Below the pieces are notes generated by a model. It was given only the letters and a program-made list of their open reading frames with translations, made no database searches and had not been told where the DNA came from. Shown one piece after another: positions 54,621-63,207 of a stretch of 64,000 nt of DNA. Both the position numbers and the translations under genes were made by a program. The first letter of the stretch is position 1. The number at the start of each line of letters is the position of its first letter. This stretch comes from Acidiferrobacterales bacterium (GTDB taxonomy: Bacteria > Pseudomonadota > Gammaproteobacteria > Arenicellales > JAJDZL01), in the NCBI GenBank assembly GCA_028820695.1, contig JAPPIB010000004.1, forward strand, positions 22,376-86,375, written 5' to 3'.

Positions 54621-55556
54621 ATGGCAATGAATGAACCTGAAAAGCAAAATGTAGAAGTTGGGCAAGAAGTCCTGGACAAGCTCGATAAGTTTGACGAACT
54701 GCCCGACGCGCCGCCCAAGCGGAGAATCAAACTATCCTGGACCGGCAAGATCGCGGTTGCGGTTGTCGCCTTCTGGGTGGTGATCGCCGTCATCGGTCCG
54801 TTTATCGCTCCATTTCACGAAATGGACATGGATGGCGATGACAGTTTCATGGATGCCCACTCCAATGAGTACGGCACGTTCTACCTTGGTACTGATTACC
54901 TCGGGCGTGATACCTTGTCTCGAGTGATCTGGGGTGCACGGATGACGATCGGCATATCGTTGGCGTCCACCTTGCTGGCCTACGCGATCGGTATCACCCT
55001 TGGAATTGCAGCAGCAGTCAGAGGAGGCTGGGTGGATATGGTTATCAGCCGTGCCAATGATGCCATTCTGGCACTGCCATCCATTATGCTGGGGCTGATC
55101 GCGATTGCAGCGTTTGGCTCCTCAATTCCCATATTGGTCATCATCGCTGGAATCATCTACGCCTCCAGTGTGTTTCGGATCGCCCGGGCGCTGGGACTCG
55201 ACATCATGGTACAGGACTTCGTTGAGGCGGCCCGAGTGCGAGGTGAGGGGCTTTGGTGGATCGTCAAATCCGAAGTCTTACCGAACGCTGCAATGCCACT
55301 GGCGACGGACTTCGGTCTGCGTCTCGTGTTTGTGGTGCTGTTCATATCGAGCCTGAGTTTTCTCGGACTTGGCGTGCAGCCACCTCAGGCGGACTGGGGC
55401 AGCATGGTGAGGGACAATCTCGGTGGGTTGACTTACAACTCATGGGCGGCAGTGTGGCCTGCATTTGCCATCGCGTCGTTCACAATCGCGATCAACCTGA
55501 TCGTGGATGATATTTCCGCCAAGTCCGGCGGCAGTCTGGCCAAGAAAATGGTGTAG
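54621..55556 (+). CDS. Peptide-type ABC permease, DppC-like
   Basis: Inner-membrane permease of 311 residues. A cytoplasmic N-terminus of about 40 charged residues precedes the first helix (GKIAVAVVAFWVVIAVIGPF), then FYLGTDYLGRDTLSRVIWGA, the DppC/OppC hallmark, and the coupling loop FVEAARVRGEGLWWIVKSEV. AAGGAGAG lies just upstream; ATG 54621 or ATG 54627 could be used. It pairs with the DppB-like permease and is followed after 4 bases by the ATPase gene. Confidence 0.92.
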   Translation: MAMNEPEKQNVEVGQEVLDKLDKFDELPDAPPKRRIKLSWTGKIAVAVVAFWVVIAVIGPFIAPFHEMDMDGDDSFMDAHSNEYGTFYLGTDYLGRDTLSRVIWGARMTIGISLASTLLAYAIGITLGIAAAVRGGWVDMVISRANDAILALPSIMLGLIAIAAFGSSIPILVIIAGIIYASSVFRIARALGLDIMVQDFVEAARVRGEGLWWIVKSEVLPNAAMPLATDFGLRLVFVVLFISSLSFLGLGVQPPQADWGSMVRDNLGGLTYNSWAAVWPAFAIASFTIAINLIVDDISAKSGGSLAKKMV

Positions 55557-55560
55557 TCCC

Positions 55561-57462
55561 ATGAACGAAAAGAAATCTGAAAAATTACTGGAAGTCAAGG
55601 ATCTTCGAATCAGTGCCTACAATGACGAGAAGAAGGAGATCCAGATCGTCAAGGGCGTCACATTTGACATTTACAAAGGTCAGGTTGTTGCGCTCATCGG
55701 CGAATCAGGGTCAGGCAAGACAACGATTTCCCTGGCTTCGCTTTCATATACCAAACCGGGACTGGAGTTCACCGGCGGCGAGGTGCTGTTGAATGGTGAG
55801 GATGTGCTCACCGCGTCACCGTTGCGTCAACGCGAGATTCGGGGCGCCCATGTGGCTTACCTGGCGCAGAGTGCGGCGGCGACATTCAACCCGGCCATCA
55901 CCATCAATGAGCAGGTGACAGAATCCGCTGTTCTTCATGGCATCCAGACCCAGGAACAGGCCAATGCGCGGGCTCTGGAACTGTATCACGCGTTGGAATT
56001 GCCGGACCCCGATCGAATCGGGTTCCGTTACCCTCACCAGGTTTCGGGCGGGCAGCTGCAACGGTTGATGGCGGCAATGGCGCTATGCGGAAATCCAGAC
56101 CTGATGGTGCTTGATGAACCGACTACAGCGTTGGATGTGACAACACAGATCGAAGTTCTGAAAGCCTTCAAAAAGGTGATCCGCGAGGAGAATTCCGCTG
56201 CGATCTATGTCACTCACGATCTCGCGGTGGTCGCACAGATCGCAGATCACATCGTGGTTCTGTACGGTGGGGAAATCATGGAGCAGGGCAGTGCGGACAA
56301 GATTATCAATAATCCGGGTCACGCCTACACCAGACGCCTGATGGATGCGGTGCGTCCCAAGCCGACTTCCGGAATGGGGAGTACGGTCGCTGAGGAGTAC
56401 GAGCGTGAAGTTCCAGCCTTGTCGGTTGAGGAGATGACCGCCGGTTACGGTGGCATTGTCGACGGTGAGCCGGCAATAACGATTCTTCGAGATGTGTCGG
56501 TTGATGTCAAGAATGCTCATGTGGTCGGCGTAATCGGTGAATCAGGTTGTGGAAAATCCACACTGGCCCGCGTCATGGCAGGAATACTGCCGCAGGCGAG
56601 GGGCACGGTAAAGCTTGAAGACGAACAGCTCCAGGGCAATCTGCTCAATCGCAAGCGTGAGGAGTTGCAGAAAATCCAGTTTGTGTTTCAAATGGCGGAT
56701 ACCGCCTTGAATCCCAAGCAGACCATCAGTCAGATCCTGGGACGTCCGCTTGAGTTCTACCACGGAATCAAAGGCAAGGCAAAACATGCCAAGGTGGCGG
56801 AAATTCTGCAGATGGTTGAACTGCCGGCGGAGTTCGCCAGCCGTTATCCAATGGAACTGTCAGGGGGTCAGAAACAGCGGGTCAACATGGCGCGGTCTTT
56901 GGCGGCCAATCCCGAGGTTCTGCTCTGCGATGAGGTGACATCAGCCTTGGACAGCATTGTCGGGGCGAATGTGATCAAGCTGCTCACCAATTTGAGAGAC
57001 AAGACAGGTGTTTCGTTTGTATTCATCAGCCATGACCTTTCAACGGTGGCATCTTTTGCTGACGAAATCGTCGTGCTGTATGCCGGCCGGGTGGTGGAAC
57101 AAGGACCGACTGACGAGGTGCTTGAACCACCGTTCCATCCCTACACGCGGCTGTTGATCAGCTCGGTTCCGGAATTGCGCATCGGCTGGCTGGAAGACAC
57201 GATGGAAAAACGCGAGATGGCCGTTGGTATTGCCAAGGGAGTGGAAATCACCGCGGTTGGATGTCCGTTCTACAATCGGTGTCCAATGGGCATCGATGGC
57301 ACTTGTGACCGAGAGGTTCCCCCGGTTCGGGAACTCGAAGACGGGCACGAGATCACCTGCCATCGAACCGTGGAGGAGCTGACAGAATCAGAACATGAGA
57401 CTCAGCAGATTCTTCGAGGTTACGAGAAACTGGTCGACGAATCCATGAAGGCTCGCGTTTGA
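55561..57462 (+). CDS. Fused double ABC ATPase (DppD-DppF type)
   Basis: Cytoplasmic protein of 633 residues with two complete ATPase domains that are separate DppD and DppF subunits in E. coli. Domain 1: Walker A GESGSGKT, signature VSGGQLQR, Walker B LMVLDEPTTALDV. Domain 2 (from about residue 290): Walker A GESGCGKS, signature LSGGQKQR, and Walker B VLLCDEVTSALDS, with Val for Pro in the D-E-P motif. The C-terminus has the peptide-importer Cys-rich tail GCPFYNRCPMG with further Cys, usually an iron-sulfur site. ATG 55561 follows the permease gene closely. Confidence 0.93.
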   Translation: MNEKKSEKLLEVKDLRISAYNDEKKEIQIVKGVTFDIYKGQVVALIGESGSGKTTISLASLSYTKPGLEFTGGEVLLNGEDVLTASPLRQREIRGAHVAYLAQSAAATFNPAITINEQVTESAVLHGIQTQEQANARALELYHALELPDPDRIGFRYPHQVSGGQLQRLMAAMALCGNPDLMVLDEPTTALDVTTQIEVLKAFKKVIREENSAAIYVTHDLAVVAQIADHIVVLYGGEIMEQGSADKIINNPGHAYTRRLMDAVRPKPTSGMGSTVAEEYEREVPALSVEEMTAGYGGIVDGEPAITILRDVSVDVKNAHVVGVIGESGCGKSTLARVMAGILPQARGTVKLEDEQLQGNLLNRKREELQKIQFVFQMADTALNPKQTISQILGRPLEFYHGIKGKAKHAKVAEILQMVELPAEFASRYPMELSGGQKQRVNMARSLAANPEVLLCDEVTSALDSIVGANVIKLLTNLRDKTGVSFVFISHDLSTVASFADEIVVLYAGRVVEQGPTDEVLEPPFHPYTRLLISSVPELRIGWLEDTMEKREMAVGIAKGVEITAVGCPFYNRCPMGIDGTCDREVPPVRELEDGHEITCHRTVEELTESEHETQQILRGYEKLVDESMKARV

Positions 57463-57880
57463 CGGGGCAGGAAGTCCGCATTGGTGGAAAGCGGCAACCG
57501 GCAAGGCGCAGGAGCGCTGCGAAGGTTCCGCACAGCTGCGCACAACGCAGTAGGGGAGTCAGATAACTGACAAAGCATAGGAAACCTGTTGCCGACGGAC
57601 AGGGAGGCGTTGATCAACGAAGCCCGGCTGATGGGATGGGAGATCAACGCCCGAATCGGCCGCACCGCAAGCTGGTCGGTCAATCAGCTCCAGCTGAGCG
57701 GGTCATTGTCCAGACGACGGCTTGGACGAGTCGGAGGGATGCAACTGACACGCCCTTCCCCTCGTCGTGCCTGCTGCGATGTGTTCTCGCCGCAGGCTGT
57801 TTTGATGTGATGCATCGCATGCCTCGCCGGATTGGAAATCAGAATCGCAGCGGGACCCGATCACGCAGCCGCCCCAACGT
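57463..57880. other. Intergenic region between the ATPase and sulfatase genes
   Basis: About 420 bases. A 73-codon plus-strand frame (57589-57810) has protein-like text but no family, no ribosome site, and is not supported. No terminator or promoter stands out. Confidence 0.4.
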
Positions 57881-59446
57881 GTGAATCAAGAGCATTGTGA
57901 ACCTGGATTGAACAGCCAACCGAACATTCTGCTTATCTGTACCGATCAGCAACGATCAGACAGTCTTGGTTGTGCCGGCAACCCGCATGCACAAACCCCG
58001 CATATCGACAGCATCGCCAACAGGGGAACCCGCTTTCGGCGACACAACACACCAATGCAAATCTGCTCGCCGAGCCGCGCAACCATGATCACCGGCCTAT
58101 ACCCGCGCCACCACAGGCTGGCTATGAACGGCATGGCCTTGCCCGATGATGTTCGGGTGATCACAGATACGCTGACAGCGGCCGGCTACAGGACTCATGG
58201 TGTTGGCAAGCAGCACTTGCAGCCTTTGCTGGCCCCTGAGGAGCTTCATATGCCGGATTCAAGGGCGTTTTGGACCACACCGGAATCGAACGATTGGAAC
58301 GGCCCGTACTATGGATACCAGACGGTGGATCTTCTGCTAGGCGAATCAGATACCGCGCACCTTGCCGGACACTATGCAACCTGGTTACGCGAAAATCACC
58401 CTGAATCGGTGCCGCTGCTCCAGGTTTCCGCTGCATCCGAGCCGCCGCCGGCCGATCTGGATGAGGTCTGGCGCTCCGCGATGCCGGTCGAACATCACTA
58501 CAATTCCTGGATCACAGACCGGGCGGAGTCATTTCTGGAGCAATCAGCTGCTGAATCAGATCCCTTCTTTCTTTTCGTATCCTATCCAGACCCGCACCAT
58601 CCATTTGATCCACCAGCCGCTTACGCTGATCGCTATGATCGGACTGTCATGCCGGTGATCCGGCTATCGGACAGGGAGCGTCGGCGCCAGTTGCCCTACT
58701 ACGACAAGCTTTACCCCAAGGGACAGGGCTTCAGAGAGCTTTACTGGAAGGCACGGACGGACGTGGAGGCCGGCTCAATGATCTCTACGGATACGATCGG
58801 GGATTGCTCGATGCAACTTGCCGTTGCCTTTACCCATGCCATGGTCGAAATGATCGATGATCAGGTCGGACGACTGCTACAGACGCTTGATCGCATCGGC
58901 ATATCGGATTCCACGGTTGTAATTTTCACCTCGGATCACGGTGAGTTGCTGGGAGATCACGGTCTGCTCCACAAGGGTCCGCCGCCCTACCGCCAACTTA
59001 CTGAGATCTGTCTTTTGATGAAGGGACCTGGAATTCCGTCTCAGACCACAATCGACGCCATGACCAGTCACATCGACCTGGCACCGACAATTCTTGATTT
59101 GGCGGGCATAAGCGGACGCTGTCATGACTTCGATGGGGTGAGCATGGCGCCGCTTCTCAACAAGCCCTCACAGTCGTTGCGGGAATACGATTTTGGGGAA
59201 TATCATCCCTCGTCGCGGCCGGAAGTCTACAACCAGACTGTCCGAACAGAACAATGGCGCCTGACCATCTATCCGAATTCCCCGCAATGGGGAGAACTGT
59301 TCCATCTTGCAGAAGATCCGTCAGAACAAATCAACCTGTATGGTGAGCGCGATGCAGTCGCAGTCTCGAGCGAACTGAACGAGATTCTGCGAAATCACTT
59401 TCCTCCGTGCCCGGACGTGGATAACAAGTGGATCTGCAAGTGGTAG
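57881..59446 (+). CDS. Type I formylglycine-dependent sulfatase
   Basis: Sulfatase of 521 residues hydrolysing sulfate esters. The N-terminal PNILLICTDQQRSDSLGC gives the first metal Asp pair; the active-site motif is Cys62-x-Pro-Ser-Arg (ICSPSRATMITG), where Cys becomes formylglycine in an anaerobic-independent (Cys-type) manner. The second metal site FTSDHGELLGDHGLLHKG is intact. No signal peptide is seen, so it is likely cytoplasmic. The start could be GTG 57881 or TTG 57908. Its place after the importer suggests that sulfated compounds are imported and then cleaved, but this is inference. It lacks the C-terminal part I would expect in choline sulfatase. Confidence 0.88.
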   Translation: MNQEHCEPGLNSQPNILLICTDQQRSDSLGCAGNPHAQTPHIDSIANRGTRFRRHNTPMQICSPSRATMITGLYPRHHRLAMNGMALPDDVRVITDTLTAAGYRTHGVGKQHLQPLLAPEELHMPDSRAFWTTPESNDWNGPYYGYQTVDLLLGESDTAHLAGHYATWLRENHPESVPLLQVSAASEPPPADLDEVWRSAMPVEHHYNSWITDRAESFLEQSAAESDPFFLFVSYPDPHHPFDPPAAYADRYDRTVMPVIRLSDRERRRQLPYYDKLYPKGQGFRELYWKARTDVEAGSMISTDTIGDCSMQLAVAFTHAMVEMIDDQVGRLLQTLDRIGISDSTVVIFTSDHGELLGDHGLLHKGPPPYRQLTEICLLMKGPGIPSQTTIDAMTSHIDLAPTILDLAGISGRCHDFDGVSMAPLLNKPSQSLREYDFGEYHPSSRPEVYNQTVRTEQWRLTIYPNSPQWGELFHLAEDPSEQINLYGERDAVAVSSELNEILRNHFPPCPDVDNKWICKW

Positions 59447-59911
59447 CCGCGTGAATTGTCCTGATGTTGCGGACCCAAGCCCGGAATCACTGAACGGAAG
59501 GTGAACCTGGCAATCTTGGGTTGCCGCGGTGTGCGTACTTGCTGCGCAATGTGAAAGCGGAACGCCGTGACACCTGGTTTTCGACTTCGACAGTATCCAC
59601 CGCAAAGAATTTATCAGTCAGGTCAACACCGGTTTCCCGAATTTTTGTATATTCTCCACTGTGGATATCCGGATGAAGCGACTGCAACTGAACATGATCA
59701 GTCTGCCGCAATGAACGAATAGATCAGCCAGCGGTGTTTTCGGTTCATTTTTTCGTTCGTAACTTCGGGTTTGCAGCAATTGACTCAAGCGTCACGGTCG
59801 AAGATGCGTAGAACTCTCCCGATCAATGTGTGACAAGCAAATTCGACGACAGCAGCAAGCCTGCTTGCGATATCCTGACCAATCCTGTCACCGAATTCAC
59901 TGCAAGATGTG
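59447..59911. other. Intergenic region upstream of ftsY
   Basis: About 465 bases with no firm gene. A minus-strand frame (59487-59711, 74 codons) has coding-like text (DLTDKFFAVDTVEVENQV) but no family or ribosome site; it might be a decayed fragment. I see no clear promoter for ftsY. Confidence 0.4.
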
Positions 59912-60850
59912 ATGGCGCAAGACCCAAAGAAAAAATCCGGTTTCTTTCAGGTACTCAGCAGGACTCGAAAGTCCCTGATCGGCCCGCTTGCATCGTTGTT
60001 TTCAAGCTCTCAGCCAGTCAATGAAAATGAACTTGATGATTTGCACGACGCACTGATTCTCAGCGACATCGGATTTGAAGCAAGTGAAAAGATCATTGAA
60101 TCAGTTCGATTGACCGCCAAGCGGTCCTCAGTTTCGGGAGAGCAGGTTGCCGCACTGATCGGCCGCGAAGTGGAGAGCTTGCTCGGTGCCGCCGAAAAGA
60201 ACCTGGAAATCCAACTGCATGTGCCACCTGTCGTCATCATGATGGTCGGTGTCAATGGCGTCGGCAAGACAACCACCTGTGCAAAAATCGCCAACTACTA
60301 CAAGAACAAGGGCCATTCTGTCATGCTGGCAGCATGCGACACTTTCCGGCCGGCTGCAATCGAGCAGTTGCAGAGCTGGGGGGAGCGCCTGCAAGTTCCG
60401 GTAATCGCACAGTCTGCCGGTGCTGATCCGGCTGCAGTCGCGCACGACGCGTTGCATGCGGCAGTTGGAAGAAAATGTTCAATTCTGCTGGCCGACACCA
60501 GCGGGCGACAGCAGACAAGAGATGATCTGATGCGCCAGCTTGGCAAGATTCGCCGGGTCATCGGAAAAATCGAACCGACCGCACCACACGAGACGCTGAT
60601 CACGATTGACGCCGGAACCGGTCAGAACGCAATTTCACAGGTGGAGAACTTTCATCAGCACACGCCACTGAGCGGAATATGTGTATCGAAGCTGGATGGC
60701 ACTGCAAAGGGAGGAATTGTCGTCTCACTGACTCAGAAATTCTCATTGCCCATCCCGTTTATCGGATTGGGCGAGGGAATCGATGACATTGCACCTTTCG
60801 ATGCCCGGAATTTCGCAAACTCGCTGATTGGCATGGAAGCCGCCCGTTGA
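59912..60850 (+). CDS. ftsY: Signal recognition particle receptor FtsY
   Basis: SRP receptor GTPase of 312 residues, which docks ribosome-SRP complexes at the inner membrane. The NG domain is complete: G1 GVNGVGKTTTCAKIA, DTFRPAAIEQL, G3 DTSGRQQTRDDLM (usually DTAGR), and SKLDGTAKGGI with FIGLGEGIDD. The acidic A domain of E. coli FtsY (about 200 residues) is reduced to a short basic N-terminus, MAQDPKKKSGFFQVLSRTRK, which can still be a membrane-binding helix. ATG 59912 is preferred over the GTG just before it. rpoH follows, without ftsE and ftsX between. Confidence 0.95.
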   Translation: MAQDPKKKSGFFQVLSRTRKSLIGPLASLFSSSQPVNENELDDLHDALILSDIGFEASEKIIESVRLTAKRSSVSGEQVAALIGREVESLLGAAEKNLEIQLHVPPVVIMMVGVNGVGKTTTCAKIANYYKNKGHSVMLAACDTFRPAAIEQLQSWGERLQVPVIAQSAGADPAAVAHDALHAAVGRKCSILLADTSGRQQTRDDLMRQLGKIRRVIGKIEPTAPHETLITIDAGTGQNAISQVENFHQHTPLSGICVSKLDGTAKGGIVVSLTQKFSLPIPFIGLGEGIDDIAPFDARNFANSLIGMEAAR

Positions 60851-60995
60851 CGGATGCGAAGGATGGCTCGCAAGCGGACCCGGGACTGCGACCATCTTTT
60901 CCGGTCGATCAGTCAGAATTCACACCGGTGGGTTGAACTGTTTCAAAACATCCCCATATTGATGATCACCAAAGAATATCTGAAATGATGTTTTG

Positions 60996-61022
60996 TTAGC
61001 ACTCTCTTGTAATGAGTGCCAA
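60996..61022 (+). promoter_or_regulatory. CIRCE operator (HrcA-binding site) in the rpoH promoter
   Basis: TTAGCACTC (60996-61004), nine bases, then GAGTGCCAA (61014-61022). The CIRCE consensus is TTAGCACTC-N9-GAGTGCTAA; 17 of 18 conserved positions match and the spacing is exact. It covers the -35 box and extends into the spacer of the rpoH promoter, so a bound HrcA would block polymerase. CIRCE normally precedes groESL or dnaK operons. Confidence 0.9.
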
Positions 61023-61035
61023 TTTGTGATAGAAT
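61007..61035 (+). promoter_or_regulatory. Sigma70-type promoter for rpoH
   Basis: TTGTAA (61007-61012), 17 bases, TAGAAT (61030-61035). Transcription would begin near 61042, about 28 bases before the rpoH start codon. The promoter lies within and just after the CIRCE element. Confidence 0.7.
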
Positions 61036-61069
61036 TGGAGCAATTGAAGTCGTGAATCTAGTATCCAAT

Positions 61070-61939
61070 ATGCAACAGAATTTCCCGGTATCGACTGGTT
61101 TTCAGGGCGGCGATCTATCGTCATACCTGACTTCCGTCAATGCGCAGCCGATCCTGACTGCTGAACAGGAGCGGGAACTGGCCACGCGATATCATGAAGA
61201 CAGCGATCTTGAGTCAGCACAACAGCTGGTGTTGTCTCATCTGCGATTTGTGGTTCGAATCGCGCGCGGATTCGCGGGTTATGGCATACCTCTCGGCGAC
61301 CTGATTCAGGAAGGTAACGTCGGTCTGATGAAGGCCGTCAAGCGTTATGAACCCAATCGCAATGTACGACTTGTTTCATTTGCGGTGCATTGGATCAAGG
61401 CAGAAATCTACGACTTCATCCTGAAAAACTGGAAAATCGTTCGGATTGCCACAACCAAGGCTCACAGAAAGTTATTCTTCAATTTGCGCAAGCATCGCTC
61501 CAGCCTTGAAGCCATGAGCGAAACGGAAATTGAAAAACTGTCGAGCGACCTGGATGTGCCTGTCGAAACTGTTCGGGAAATGGAAGTCCGGATGAACGGA
61601 ACAGCTGTATCGTTCGACGGCAACCCCGACGATTCAGACAGCGACGAAAGTTTCAGCGCGCCGGCCGCCTACCTGGGTGACATGCGCTATAACCCCGAAC
61701 ACGTCTACGAAAGTGATCTTGAACAGACACAGCGAAGTGAGCAGCTCGAGCAGGCCTTGGAGAAGCTCGATGAGCGAAGCAGAGACATCATCGTCAAGAG
61801 ATGGCTCGGCGACAGTAAACTGACATTACAGGACCTTGCTTCCATGTACGGGGTGAGTGCCGAACGGATCAGGCAACTCGAAGAAAAGGCAATGCGAGTG
61901 ATGCGAGAGCATATCAGCAACGCCGAACCGGGCTACTGA
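61070..61939 (+). CDS. rpoH: Heat-shock RNA polymerase sigma factor RpoH (sigma32)
   Basis: Alternative sigma factor of 289 residues that directs transcription of heat-shock genes. Region 2 includes LVLSHLRFVVRIARGFAGYG, DLIQEGNVGLMKAVKRYEPN and RLVSFAVHWIKAEIYDFIL; the RpoH box HRKLFFNLRK, which binds core polymerase and is under chaperone/FtsH control, is intact with His for Gln at its first position. Region 4 ends in YGVSAERIRQLEEKAMRVMR. ATG 61070 is chosen because upstream in-frame GTGs at 61016 and 61052 are before or very near the promoter start; the ribosome site is weak. It is preceded by a CIRCE element and followed by a terminator. Confidence 0.95.
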   Translation: MQQNFPVSTGFQGGDLSSYLTSVNAQPILTAEQERELATRYHEDSDLESAQQLVLSHLRFVVRIARGFAGYGIPLGDLIQEGNVGLMKAVKRYEPNRNVRLVSFAVHWIKAEIYDFILKNWKIVRIATTKAHRKLFFNLRKHRSSLEAMSETEIEKLSSDLDVPVETVREMEVRMNGTAVSFDGNPDDSDSDESFSAPAAYLGDMRYNPEHVYESDLEQTQRSEQLEQALEKLDERSRDIIVKRWLGDSKLTLQDLASMYGVSAERIRQLEEKAMRVMREHISNAEPGY

Positions 61940-61961
61940 CAAATTTATTGTCTCTTATTTT

Positions 61962-61998
61962 TCCACCCGTATCTTGAATGCGATGCGGGTGGATTTTT
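61962..61998 (+). terminator. Intrinsic terminator after rpoH
   Basis: TCCACCCGTATC and GATGCGGGTGGA form a 12-bp stem with one T-G wobble and an 8-base loop, followed by five T. It lies 22 bases after the rpoH stop. Confidence 0.88.
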
Positions 61999-62204
61999 CG
62001 TTGGCAGCGAACCAGCCTTGATGGGGTGTTTGACCGTCTGCTGACATTCGATACGCAACAGCTGCTCGCTCCTGTGCGTCAGAATCTTCTGAACAGAAGC
62101 GGGATGCCCTGTTTTCTGCGCTTCGGCGAACCGCGAAACCTGTGAGCCAACGAGGTGTTCGATCGATGGGAGATCAAATTCTCCCGCAATCGCATCCGCC
62201 TGTC

Positions 62205-63113
62205 TCAGGCTGACAACAACAGTTCAATCAGTGCTTTTTGCGCATGCAGCCTGTTTTCCGCTTCCTGCCAGACTGCACTTTGCGGCCCGTCAATCACCTC
62301 GTCCTGCACCTCCAGACCCCGATAGGCCGGTAAACAGTGCAGAAAAATGACGTCATCGGCTGCACTGTCCATCAACGATGACGTGACCTGCACTGACTCG
62401 AACGCCGCAAGTTTCTCCTTCCGATCGTCTTCCTGCCCCATGCTCAGCCAAGTGTCCGTGACGACCACATCGACGCCCTTCACCGCCTCGATCGGACTTT
62501 GACAGATCTGGATGCGGCTGAAGTCGCAATCCTTGATCAGCTCGGGGTCAGGTGCATATTCCTCGGGCGTGAATATGTGCAGTTCGATCTTCAGCAAGGA
62601 TGCTGCGATCGCCCAAGTGACACACATATTATTCCCGTCGCCGACCCAAGCCACCGAACATCCGTCTATTTCACCCCTGATTTCCTGAATTGTCTGAAGG
62701 TCAGCCAATAGTTGGCAGGGGTGGTAGGCATCGCTGAGTCCGTTGATCACAGGTACCGAAGAATTTCTCGCGTAGGATTCGGCGGTATTGTGTGCTCCGG
62801 TTCGGGTAACGATCAGACTGACCATGGAAGACAATACGCGGGCCGTATCTGCTACGGACTCCCCGCGATTCAGCTGCGTATCACCCGGTGCCAGAAATAT
62901 TGAGTTGCCGCCCAGTTGATGGGCAGCAGTTTCGAATGAAATGCGGGTTCTGGTCGAGGACTTTTCGAACACCAGTGCGATGGTTCTGTTGTGCATCAGC
63001 TGTGGGCTTGACAGGTGTTGATGCCACATCGACTTGAGTTCGATCGCCCGGTCAATCAGCGAACGAATTTCCGAGGCCTGAAGGTCACTCAGAGTTAAAA
63101 AATGCCTGACCAT
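62205..63113 (-). CDS. argF: Ornithine carbamoyltransferase
   Basis: Enzyme of 302 residues that makes citrulline from ornithine and carbamoyl phosphate in arginine synthesis. The carbamoyl-phosphate motif SSTRTRISFE, the DAYHPCQLLADL segment and the ornithine-site HCLPAYRG are intact; VWVGDGNNM-like text is present as VAWVGDGNNMCVTWAIA. The start is ATG 63113. It sits downstream of a terminator that separates it from the PuuD-type gene. The region between its stop and the rpoH terminator (about 200 bases) shows nothing. Confidence 0.95.
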   Translation of the reverse strand: MVRHFLTLSDLQASEIRSLIDRAIELKSMWHQHLSSPQLMHNRTIALVFEKSSTRTRISFETAAHQLGGNSIFLAPGDTQLNRGESVADTARVLSSMVSLIVTRTGAHNTAESYARNSSVPVINGLSDAYHPCQLLADLQTIQEIRGEIDGCSVAWVGDGNNMCVTWAIAASLLKIELHIFTPEEYAPDPELIKDCDFSRIQICQSPIEAVKGVDVVVTDTWLSMGQEDDRKEKLAAFESVQVTSSLMDSAADDVIFLHCLPAYRGLEVQDEVIDGPQSAVWQEAENRLHAQKALIELLLSA

Positions 63114-63144
63114 GGCTAGTGATAATCGGCGGAGCCTGGAAAAT

Positions 63145-63170
63145 ACAGACCGGCGTTCAAACCGGTCTGT
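63145..63170 (-). terminator. Intrinsic terminator after the PuuD-type gene
   Basis: ACAGACCGG and CCGGTCTGT form a perfect 9-bp stem with an 8-base loop; on the minus strand ATTTTCC follows. It lies between the membrane-protein gene and argF, both on the minus strand. Confidence 0.7.
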
Positions 63171-63207
63171 TAGTGGATAAATTTCAAACGCTGACGGATC
63201 AGTCCAC

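Noticed and set aside
57589..57810. 73-codon plus-strand frame before the sulfatase
   Set aside because: Some protein-like text, but no ribosome site and no family resemblance.
57881..59446. Choline-O-sulfatase (betC)
   Set aside because: Choline and betaine genes are in the window, but the C-terminus lacks the choline sulfatase-specific part and the gene is far from them, so only a general sulfatase call is made.
59487..59711. 74-codon minus-strand frame before ftsY
   Set aside because: Coding-like in part, yet no start signal or recognised family; kept only as a remark in the intergenic entry.
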